Assembly: GCA_037157565.1 (NCBI GenBank)
Contig: JAZHRO010000013.1
Span: 116,760,001 to 116,824,000, forward strand
Length of the DNA: 64,000 nt
Reading direction: 5' to 3'
Source of the DNA: Thalassia testudinum
Lineage: Eukaryota > Streptophyta > Magnoliopsida > Alismatales > Hydrocharitaceae
Positions 1-7,699 of this stretch are shown one piece after another; within the stretch, counting starts at the first letter, position 1, and every line of letters begins with the position of its first letter. The position numbers and the translations under genes were made by a program. The notes under the pieces are model-generated. The model saw only the letters and a program-made list of their open reading frames with translations, did no database searches and was not told where the DNA came from.

Positions 1-105
1 GTCCATGTCTTTATTTAAGCCACACATATACGTGGCTATATAAAGTAACAATACTAGACTCCGTGCTGGCTAGGACTTACATATATATTTATGGATCAAG
101 AGGCA

Positions 106-473
106 TCATTTCATTTTGCAGCATTTGCAACTCATGAGAAAAGGGCTCTTACGAGGAGGTTCGGGAAGTTTTATGTTGTTGCAGATGTAGTAACCATTGC
201 CCTTTCTCGGGCGACGACAGTATCCAGGGCAACATAGGTCGCACTTACCTGCGCAGTAAAGTTTCTGACTTCGTGTGCAAAAGGCCTTCACTTTACTTTC
301 CCTTAAAGGAGTAACTAGTAAAGAATAATATACGACATTGATAAATAGATATATCTCGATAGCAAAAACAAATTAACAAAAATGATAAATTATCTACTTT
401 TGTCAGTAGAGTCGAGAGAGAGAGCTAATTGAGAGGACGAGATGATGAGAACAAGTGTGAGGAGGATATTCAT
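106..473 (-). CDS. Secreted cysteine-rich peptide, two exons
   Basis: Predicted two-exon gene on the minus strand. Exon 1 (473 to 398) starts with ATG and encodes a classic signal peptide, MNILLTLVLIISSSQLALS, then LDSTDK. A 107-base AT-rich intron (397 to 291, GT...AG) follows. Exon 2 (290 to 106) joins in the same frame and ends in TGA. The product is 86 residues. The mature part is basic with ten cysteines, spaced C-x7-C-x3-C-x2-CC-x3-C-x11-C-x17-C-x-CC. This should be an apoplastic peptide with several disulfides. The C-x3-C-x2-CC core recalls snakin/GASA peptides and the final S-C-K-C recalls EPF-like peptides, but neither full cysteine pattern is met, so I leave the family open. The splice join is inferred from phase and GT-AG only. 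The acceptor has a weak pyrimidine tract. The intact frame in an otherwise decayed window argues that the gene is real. Confidence 0.68.
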
Positions 474-995
474 GGCTATGATCCTGGAACTACTTGCTAT
501 TCTTCACACAATTTGCTTGTCTCTATCTTTGCTTGATGCTCGACACTGTGTTGGGAAGTAGTTAATTTGCCCTATTTCTAGAGTTGGAGAGGGCTGGCGA
601 TAGGTCAAGGACATTCAAATATGGCACAACTGGTGGCGGCCAGGGCGATGTACCCAAGGAGAGGTAGGACGAAGAAATATCACCGCACATGGCCGAGTAT
701 TGTTTGGATAACAAGTGGCAGCCAGGGCGATGCACCCACGACATATTTAAAGCTTTTTTCCTCACACACTTATCAATAAAAGCTGGCCCACTGCCAAAAT
801 GCAAAACCAATGCCCTCCTTTATCATCTTCGTTTAATGGGACAGAGGGAACACTGGTGTCGAATGTGTCCTGAGATTTGGCGTGAGGAAACTGCTACTCT
901 GGTGATTAATAAATTACTAATAGCTTTTCCGATTTATATTAGATGAGATATGTACTGCTGGGGTTTTTGTACTCCATTTTTGTTTTTTTGATATT
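474..995. other. Host DNA upstream of the peptide gene
   Basis: This is the 5' side of the peptide gene, so any promoter should lie here. I see no convincing TATA box in the expected place. There is an open frame on the plus strand (689-946, 85 codons) and an overlapping one on the minus strand. Neither resembles a known protein and I treat both as chance. A 23-base direct repeat is the only structure seen. The stretch ends in T-rich DNA where the X LTR begins. Confidence 0.5.
633..737. repeat. Pair of 23-base direct repeats
   Basis: GTGGCGGCCAGGGCGATG followed by TACCC (633-655) recurs at 715-737 with two differences, 82 bases apart. Both lie upstream of the peptide gene, about 160 and 240 bases before its start codon. 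They could be cis-regulatory sites or a remnant of a small local duplication. Nothing here decides between these. Confidence 0.6.
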
Positions 996-1013
996 TGATA
1001 AATACTTATTTAT
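996..1013 (+). other. Hairpin at the 5' terminus of LTR X
   Basis: After the initial TG, ATAAATA-CT-TATTTAT is a perfect 7-bp inverted repeat with a two-base loop. Every other LTR type in the window has a comparable structure at its start. Confidence 0.5.
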
Positions 1014-1292
1014 TCATGATAAAATATTTACTTATGTCCAATTTTAAGTTTAACATTACATTTATATTATGAGTAATGCATAACATTCATTATACTGTAT
1101 TTACGATGATTTGAGTAATTTGTTTATAATTTTACATTTTGTGTCGGTAGGAGATAATGTGACATCTTTACGGACTTCGAATGAAAAATTCAACCGTACA
1201 GATGGATCTAAGGCAACGATCGTAGTTCGACAATGCAAAAGTCATCTCGATCCGACGTCCATAGTAATCTCAACAAAGGAAAGAAGACAAAC

Positions 1293-1329
1293 GGCCAGGA
1301 TGGCATCATGTGACGCCATCCTAACTGCC
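1293..1329. other. Dyad symmetry in LTR X, counterpart of the G-box dyad in A
   Basis: AGGATGGC (1297-1304) and GCCATCCT (1315-1322) are perfect inverted arms around ATCATGTGAC. Outside them, GGCC and GCC extend the symmetry imperfectly. The same position in element A holds a longer and nearly perfect dyad centred on CACGTG. The centre here is CATGTG. Confidence 0.55.
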
Positions 1330-1522
1330 CACAAACCACCATGAGCCCCCGCTCAACTTCAACAGCACACCTAGCATGCAATCTACACCATCTAATTTCA
1401 ATCCATGTGGCCGCTTCAGTGTATCTTGCCTCCAAAGCTCGCCTCCTCATGGATTGTGGGCCATTACATCTTCATCCAACGACTACAAATGCTTAGCCAT
1501 CAAAACCAATTCATGATACAAG

Positions 1523-1590
1523 TGGATGCTTGGCACAATGGTCACCCACATGCCTCTTAAACAAGAGGCGCGGGTTCGATTCCTTCAATT
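1523..1590 (+). promoter_or_regulatory. tRNA-like segment with Pol III A and B boxes inside LTR X
   Basis: TGGCACAATGG (1531-1541) fits the internal A box and GGTTCGATTCC (1573-1583) fits the B box exactly. The spacing is 31 bases. Between them CCTCT-TAAACA-AGAGG can form an anticodon-like arm. No acceptor stem is evident, so this is not a working tRNA gene. It looks like the head of a tRNA-derived SINE or a captured tRNA fragment. Decayed versions lie at the corresponding place in both LTRs of element A, so the segment was already present in their common ancestor. Confidence 0.65.
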
Positions 1591-1944
1591 CCTCCAATTC
1601 ATAGTAGCAGCGAGGTGCGCCCAAATTGGGCCACGCAATCAACAATGGATGGTGCGGGCAGCTCCATGTGGCCACACGGATGACCAACAGCATGGACGTG
1701 CGATATCACGTGCAGATGTACGCGTGATCTGACGTGATTTCAAAATTGTTGTGCCTGCATGATCAGCAGCCCTCCGATGAAGATCTGATGGTGGAGATGC
1801 ATCCTTACTGTAACCAGCTGAGCACGCTCGCCGCACGCGCGTGTGCGAGTGCTAGTGGGTCTTTAGCAACACTTGCGGAAAGTTTTCGGTGATGATTTAA
1901 ATATTGTTGTTGATCCATACGTGCTTTTGGCCTTCATATCTCCA

Positions 1945-1952
1945 CTATAAAG
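1945..1952 (+). promoter_or_regulatory. TATA box of LTR X
   Basis: CTATAAAG followed by GGACACCACC matches the position and context of the TATA box in the LTRs of element A (CTATAAAAGG followed by AGACCCCC). It probably marks the old U3/R boundary region. Confidence 0.6.
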
Positions 1953-2649
1953 GGACACCACCCCTCCCATTCTTCTTCATCCCTTCCTATGCTCTCTTCA
2001 CCTTCTTTAGAGCTCAAAATCTTCTTAAGCTTGTGTGCCAAGCCTTTGGGATGCTCCACTAAAGAAAAGTAAAAATATTTTTCCACCATCTCACCACCAT
2101 TCATGGAGTTCCCATTGGCCATCTTCTCAACCCCATTCTGGGAAGTGGATCATGTTGCGATGCTGCCCGTGCTCACATCATCTTCCAACGCTGTTCTCCT
2201 TCCTCCAACTCCTCAACATCTTCATCTGGGCCCCGTCAACACAGCTTTGTCCTCCAAGTAGTCGACAAAGAGGATTCCTCTCACCCCTTTCCCTTTATCG
2301 CTTCCATAGTGTAGATTCTATTGTAATAAACATTTGTCAAGCATATATCTAGAAGTAGTTTTCTATTATTTGTAATTAGAATAGCTCTTTCTTGCTTTCT
2401 AGAATAGTTTAGATAATATTTCTTCCTATGTGCTCGCTATCACAAAATACCAAAAAAAATAGTAAATATAAAATATCGAAAAGAAACAAAGTGAAACACG
2501 GATTTCAAAGAATCAAACATCACCTCACTGTGTTTGACCCGAAGCTCACCTTGAGCTTCGATAAATTTATTTGGTAGCGAACTTTTGTGACTATGACGAC
2601 AAGTTTTCTATAGCATCAATTCTTCTCTCAAAAATTACACTCATCATTT

Positions 2650-2667
2650 TGGCACCATTGTCGAGGA
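2650..2667 (+). other. Primer-binding site of element X
   Basis: TGGCACCATTGTCGAGGA lies three bases after the LTR end. It differs at four positions from TGGCGCCGTTGCCGGGGA, the complement of the plant tRNA-Asp 3' end. The following GGCAAC is also shared with element A. Just after it, at 2674, the homology to A stops. Confidence 0.75.
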
Positions 2668-3049
2668 GGCAACTGATAAATGCCAGTTTATCATCATCCT
2701 TAGCATCCATTCACATCTAGTTCCTAAGGTTTTATCAACTACATTGCATTATATCATTGCATTTGGCATGCATGTGCATTTAGGGTTTAGAGCATACATT
2801 ATTAGCATTCATTTCACATTAGCTCATGTAGTTTCCATTTGATTGCCAGGGATGAATGCATTGGAAATCAGAGAAACCCTGGCAGTATGGAAGTCACTTG
2901 GAACATTTGTGAAGATAGAAGCTCCAGTAGTTGGACCCCAGCTCAACTCAGCTGGATCCAACTTAAATCCAAATCCTACCCTACTCCCTCTCCACATTAA
3001 TGGCCATCCACCTACATTACAACCACCAACCATTGGTGCCTAAAATCCA

Positions 3050-3252
3050 CTCCTTAGCACCCTTTCACATGGCACCAAGGAAGCTTCCTAACCATCCTCC
3101 TTGGCACCCTTTCGCATGGCGCAATGGAAGCTTCCTAACCACCCTCCTTGGCACCCTTTCATATGGTGCCAAGGAAGCTTCCTAACCACCATCCAAGCCA
3201 CCCTCCTTGGTACCCTTTCACTTGGTGCCAATGAAGCTTCCTAACCACCATC
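3050..3252. repeat. Four tandem 47-58 base units upstream of the Y TATA box
   Basis: Each unit reads about CCTCCTTGGCACCC, then a short spacer with CATGG or TTGG, then GGAAGCTTCCTAACCACC. Units start near 3050, 3097, 3143 and 3201. The third carries an 11-base addition. TGGCACC and GGTGCCA within units are complementary and could form small hairpins, and GGAAGCTTCC is a palindrome. Repeated units just upstream of a TATA box suggest enhancer-type repeats of a U3. Confidence 0.7.
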
Positions 3253-3262
3253 CATACTAGCC

Positions 3263-3270
3263 TATAAAAA
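3263..3270 (+). promoter_or_regulatory. TATA box of putative LTR Y
   Basis: TATAAAAA sits at the end of the tandem repeats. The expected transcription start about 30 bases downstream would fall across the Z insertion site, in the part that resumes at 53476. Confidence 0.5.
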
Positions 3271-3273
3271 GAC

Positions 3274-3278
3274 CCCCC
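3274..3278. repeat. Target-site duplication of element Z (left copy)
   Basis: CCCCC precedes the terminal TG of the left Z LTR. The matching CCCCC is at 53471-53475. It sits in a run of six C, so one base of slippage is possible. Confidence 0.75.
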
Positions 3279-6044
3279 TGTTGCTAGCTCGAGATCAAGT
3301 TTTAAATCATTGCGTTGTAGTATAGTTGAAATCTCACGAAAAATAGATAAAATTTATACTCAAAAAAGTTCAAGGTCATTCACTGGGAGCAAGTAGGAAT
3401 TCAATTCTCAAAATTGAAATTTAAAACAATAGAGATAAGAAATTATAATCAGAAATTGATTCAGAATAATGTGGCAAAAAATCAAGTATCAGACAACAAA
3501 AAGAATGGAGTAAAATGATGATTTGAATCACCAATTATTCCCTACAATAATGGCAAATGGAACTCAATAGTTATATATGAAATGAACTCAAATTAGCCGT
3601 CTGATAGTAGGATCATACGTCTTAAACGTCTGATTCTACAGTGCTCTGATTCTTTTTCTTCTTCTTCTTTTGTTGTTTCTGCATCTCTTTCTCTGCTTTC
3701 TCACTTCTTCATCTTTCCTTCTTCTCCTTCACAGACTTTGCTACGACACTTCTTCTCTTTCTTTCTCTGCTCTTTTTACTCTTCTTCACATAAAGGGGGA
3801 AAGGTCTTTAGATTTTGACTAAGTGTTAACCAACTTCCTAGAGAGCAAAACCCTCTCCTACCCTACACACTCTCCTCTCTCTTTCCCTACTTGGGTTTCC
3901 TCCTTTATTTCTCCTTCACAAGGACATGCACAATACCGAGTTATCGGGTATTGGACCTAGAGCACACCTGGGTCCAGACTTACAGACAGTGGGTGGTGAG
4001 CGAGGAGTGGATAGCATAGGCAGGTAGTCAGATCTGTGCTAGGCCCACAGGGTAACGAGTCACGGGTGAGGTGCAGGTGAGCGGCGTGAGGGACCTCTCC
4101 CTTGTGTTTCTTGAGGCGATAAGCTGATGCGACTTTTTCCTCTTATGCCACTACGTCTCCTCTTCCTTATCCAAGGTGGGACTAATTCCCACCGCTTTCT
4201 TCTTTACACAGCTAGTAGCAGTTGGTGGAGAGGTCTTTGTCTAATTCCGTTCAAGTCGTGGTCAAGCGGTCCAATTGATGATCCAAGAGCAGTACTAGGA
4301 TGTAGCCGCATCACCTGGAAGTGGCTCCTGGAGCTGCAGTTGTTGGAGAGGGCTTCAAGCAAGCTCGAAGCTTGCGTTCATGGTGGCGGAGGAGTGAATA
4401 CCTGAAAACAACAGTAAGGCCTTTCGGCCACGTTAGAAAGCTTAGGAATGATCGTCGGAGCACGACGAGTGTGACGGTGGCAGTGGCGTGCCATGAGAGG
4501 GTGTATGGTGGTGTGTGGAGGTTGAAGATGGTGGTGCGGCAGTGGGTAGGTCATCGGGGTGTTAGGATGAGTAAAAGGAGAGGAGTTGTTAGGGCTTTTG
4601 TGTGGTGGAGCACGATGGAGCTTATGAAGGTGATAGTGGCGTGATTTGTGCAGTGTGGCGGTGAGTAGGCATCGTCGGAGTGTCGCCGAAGGCAAAGAAG
4701 ATGAAATGCGTTGAGGGAGAATGGTGGTCATGTGTATTTGTACAGAGTGGGAAAGTGAAATAGAAAGGAGAGAGCAAGAGAGGGACTTAGCGAGGTAGTA
4801 GAGAGGTGGAGGGCTCCGGTGTTGATCGACCGGACCTGGAGGAGGGAGAAGCGGCAATGCGGCAACGGCGATGCAGATGGATGAACGCCCTCCCTTTGGC
4901 TGGGGAGGGTTGAGATGAAGAGAGGGAGAGCCTAGGCCATCCAATTTGATGGTTGGACGGTCGGAGGATGGAGATCCAGAGAGGTCACCGGAGTAGGGTT
5001 TTTTTGTGGCTGGAGGAGGGGGATTAAGGTGATTTGGCTCCTAAAAACTTGCTGAAGAATACGGCCATGCCTTGAGGCTCCTTTTATAGGGTTAAAGAGG
5101 TCGGTTTGAGCTTGGAAGCCAAGCTTCCAAGCTTAGGAAATGTCGCCGTAGATGGAAGTTTTGAGATACCTAAATCTCTCATGCATTTATATGAGAGATT
5201 GGGAAGGTTTTAGGGCACATGGATAGATTGAATGGGAAGAGGACTCAAGGAATCTCCCTTCCAATTTTGGAAGGGATTGATTGGGTAGAGATGGAGTTCT
5301 CTTCAATCAGTGGTCGCTAGAGAAGGATTCCTCCGCGATAATGGCAGAGGGACCTATTTGCAAAGAGTGTCGAAAAAGATAGCGGCCTTTTTGTAAGGAA
5401 TTCAAGTGTTAGGGGCATGTGTGTGAGAGAAAAGACTCAGACTGAACTAAATTGCAAACTAGGTCAAGATGATCTTAGATTAGGTCCAAATATTGGTACA
5501 AACCTAATTTGGACCTAAGAAATCCAATGGTGAAGTTGGATTTTGGTTTTAACCACATTTGACTATGTAATTGATGCAAAAAGCCAATTTATGGTAAATG
5601 TCAGTCTGAGGCTCTATTTTGGGTCAAGACTGATTCTGATGGTCAAATTGAAGGTACTAAACCCTAGAGAATATTTTTCTATGAATTTTAGAGGGTTTAG
5701 GTGAATTTTATCCTAACCAGAACCTTAGTTAATTAAGCGGGTCTATTTTTAGGATTTCAAAAGTCATTTAATTCTCAAAACACGCAAAAACCCTTTTCTG
5801 TCTGTTCTAACCCACTTGTTAGACTTTTAGGACCATTTTGACCCTTAATTAACCCCTGAGAAAACCCGTGGTTGTACTGCATTTAGGATATGATGGTAAA
5901 ATTACAGTTTTGACCCTATTTTCTTGTCTTTCCCTAAGAATGGATTTGCAGTGAATTTTGGCTCTCTAGCAATTATGTAGGAGCATTTACTGACTTAATT
6001 AGATCAAAATGAGCTAGTTATGGCTAATGATGGTGTTCCCATCA
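3279..6044 (-). mobile_element. 3' LTR of element Z
   Basis: This 2.77-kb LTR is delimited by TGTTGCT... on the plus strand and ...CCATCA at 6044, reading TGATGGGAACACC...AGCAACA in element direction. It matches 39282-39615 joined to 51062-53470. The first bases in element direction form a hairpin, TGATGG-GAACA-CCATCA. A TATA box is at 5081-5088 with a strong dyad upstream. Near the 3' end a diverged form of the shared CCCTGTGTTCGACC box is at about 3368-3392. A Pro/Ser/His-rich 188-codon frame (4378-4944, minus) is broken in the other LTR and is not believed. Confidence 0.88.
5081..5200 (-). promoter_or_regulatory. Z LTR promoter: TATA box and upstream dyad
   Basis: On the minus strand TATAAAAG is at 5088-5081. 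About 85 bases upstream of it AATCTCTCAT (5173-5182) and ATGAGAGATT (5191-5200) are perfect inverted arms with an eight-base loop. In the other Z LTR the arms are 12 bp with loop ATTC (52597-52624), and there the TATA box is mutated. Element D has an analogous dyad at the same distance from its TATA box. Confidence 0.6.
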
Positions 6045-6066
6045 TACCCCCATGCCTATCTTTTGC
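6045..6066 (-). other. Polypurine tract of element Z
   Basis: In element direction AAAAGATAGGCATGGGGGTA directly precedes the LTR start TGATGGG. It is the plus-strand primer for reverse transcription. The same phrase precedes the 3' LTR of A and, with small changes, those of B, C and D. Confidence 0.85.
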
Positions 6067-6507
6067 TAGTTCCTTAGAAAAATCTCATGAAATTAACTTT
6101 AATTCTAGACCATGTGCCTTTTTATGCTTAAAACTCTGATGTGTGCTTTCTTTTGTAGATTAGGTCAGAATGCTGATAGTTGGCCTAGAGGTACTCAAGT
6201 ATCAACCAAAAGCTGGACTTGACCAGCTCTAGCCTCAGTCTACCACGAAGGTTTCTAAGACCCACAGGAACTAACTTAAGGTTCGTTGAACTCCGTGGTT
6301 AAAGCACCTGTGCTTGTAACATGTTTTAGCCCAGGTTCAGTTTGCAGTGCATTTTTGTAAGAGGGAGACAGAAGAATTTTTTTTCTTTATTTTTGGAGAG
6401 TTTTCTCTATCTTTTCTTTTTATTTCTAGCTTCGGATTAGCTTTACAACACAGTCTATATCGGATTCCTAGTTCCCACCATCAATCATTGTAGGGTCCTT
6501 GGCAATC

Positions 6508-6634
6508 GATGCTTCGAGATAGCATCGCCCATGGCAACCCCCAGAACCCTGGCTTTCGAGATTTTGAGATAACCCGCCCATGGCATTCTGTAGCTAAATC
6601 CAGACCCTGGTAATCAACATTTCATGATAATGCC
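6508..6634 (-). other. Three consecutive stem-loops in the Z 3' UTR
   Basis: In element direction there are three units, each starting with TGCCATGGGCG and immediately folding as a 5-6 bp stem with a seven-base loop. Unit 1: GGCATT-ATCATGA-AATGTT (6634-6616). Unit 2: CGGGTT-ATCTCAA-AATCTC (6576-6558). Unit 3: GATGCT-ATCTCGA-AGCATC (6526-6508). Stems differ but pair (with some G-U). The loop keeps ATC(A/T)(T/C)(G/A)A. The same three are found in element D with further paired changes. The role is unknown; an RNA element for packaging, export or second-strand priming is possible. Confidence 0.6.
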
Positions 6635-7399
6635 GCCCATGGCATCTGAACCAGCACGAGGTACTTACATGCCCCCGGTATGATATTTAGATATCCTAGG
6701 AGACAAGCACCGAAGAGACGGTATGTTATTACGCATCTTCGAGGGGAATTTCCCGCCTTTCTGTGTCGGGAACTCATCCAAATCAACTTGTGCTGATCAG
6801 CCGCTCCTAATCTAGGTAACTTTTTCAGAATAGATTTAACGCCTTTATGTGATTTTGATAATTAAGTGCACTGAACCAGATTGTGTGTGGATTAGGGTGC
6901 TTAGGTTACCAAGTCCCGCAAACCAGAGGTCAGTTAATGAGGCTGAATAATCCCTAAGCCTTAGACCTAATACCTAAGCTTCACATTTTCCTCAACCTCT
7001 TGAGGACTATCCAGATTTTAATGGATACTTGAATTTTTAAGCCTAGAACCATAGCCCAAGAGGCCTAAGATCAACATTCATACTAATCTCTTTTTGTCTC
7101 TTAGCACTTTTTGTTTTTCATTTTCTTTCTTTTTGATTTGATCTAGAACTAAGTCAATTTCTTAATCTTTTATTATGACTATCTCTTTTTTCTTTTCTTT
7201 TCAAATTGTGCTCCTTTTTGACATTTTATCACCTCCATTTTTCTCCTCAAAATTGATATGCAATTGATTCATTCAAAATTTCCTCCCTTCTCCATTTTTT
7301 TCTTTTTCATTTCTTTTTTAGTTTTTTGGGATATGTAAATTTTTTTTCTTTATGAAACCCTTTCTTGTGAAGTGATTCTTACAGCGTTTTGCACTTTAA

Positions 7400-7437
7400 T
7401 ACCCCCCCATGCCTACGATTTGCAATGTCATTGTAAA
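7400..7437 (-). other. Post-pol box and internal purine tract of Z
   Basis: In element direction TTTACAATGACATTGCAAA is followed after about four bases by TAGGCATGGGGGGGT. This is the Z version of a motif found just after the coding region in A, B, C and D as well. It looks like a second polypurine tract placed about 1.35 kb before the LTR. Confidence 0.6.
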
Positions 7438-7699
7438 TTAGGTGGGTTCGAGTTCAGATTAGATCGTTCATTAGAATAGGTTTTGGGTGGGTGGACGGGT
7501 CGAGGTGACTGTTGCGGACGATTTCAAGCTCGGGTACAGGTACTAGAGGTGGAGTTAGTTGTTCTAATGGATGAACCCTAAAGTGCAATATGAGTTCAAC
7601 ATAAGATGTGTCAAGAAGGGTTTCAGGTTTTTCAAAAAGATGATAGGTTGCCTCCCGTTAAGCGCTTAGTTTAATGCCATCAGTTGGGTGCAAATGAGC

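Larger units (their letters stand above)
996..2646 (+). mobile_element. Element X: LTR of an old Athila-type retrotransposon
   Basis: This LTR is homologous along its length to the LTRs of element A. It shares the region around GCATAAC, the central dyad, the tRNA-like segment, the TATA box, the CTGTGTTTGACC box near the 3' end (about 2524-2542), and the final CATCA followed by TTTTGG and the PBS. The start is placed at TGATAAATA (996) by comparison with A; 989 is an alternative. No upstream target duplication is identifiable because the other end of X is not in the window. It is much more diverged from A than the two A LTRs are from each other, so it is an older copy or a sister family. Confidence 0.75.
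2674..3278 (+). mobile_element. Element Y: first part of a probable LTR, inserted after the X PBS
   Basis: The X leader is interrupted at 2673 and TGATAAATGCCAGTTTATCA begins at once, with the TG start and terminal inverted repeat seen in the other LTRs. The segment holds a tandem repeat (3050-3252) and a good TATA box (3263-3270), so it resembles a U3. Element Z interrupts it at 3279, and it resumes at 53476 and 63491. The far end is outside the window, so this is inference. If it is right, X sequence flanked by a copy of about five bases (such as GCAAC) should reappear beyond the right edge. A 66-codon frame at 2843-3043 is not recognisable. Confidence 0.45.
6067..7699 (-). other. 3' untranslated region of element Z
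   Basis: About 1.6 kb lies between the end of pol (7700) and the purine tract. I find no env-like frame. It carries an extra purine-tract-like motif (7400-7437), a near-palindrome (about 6679-6698) and three stem-loops (6508-6634). The whole region is collinear with 59150-60768 of element D, which shows selection or recent common descent for this noncoding module. Confidence 0.7.

Noticed and set aside
689..946. 85-codon frame upstream of the peptide gene
   Set aside because: No recognisable domain, an overlapping antisense frame of equal length exists, and it covers one of the direct repeats.
1523..1590. A functional tRNA gene
   Set aside because: A and B boxes fit, but no acceptor stem or terminator run in the right place is seen, and the segment is part of an LTR shared with A.
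2843..3043. 66-codon frame MPGMNALEIRETLAVWKSL... in Y
   Set aside because: Short, runs into tandem repeats, no recognisable motif. It lies in the presumed U3 of an LTR.
4378..4944. 188-codon Pro/Ser/His-rich frame on the minus strand in the Z LTR
   Set aside because: The other Z LTR (51827-52297) has a shorter, altered frame. Low complexity, and it lies in the LTR with no known product.
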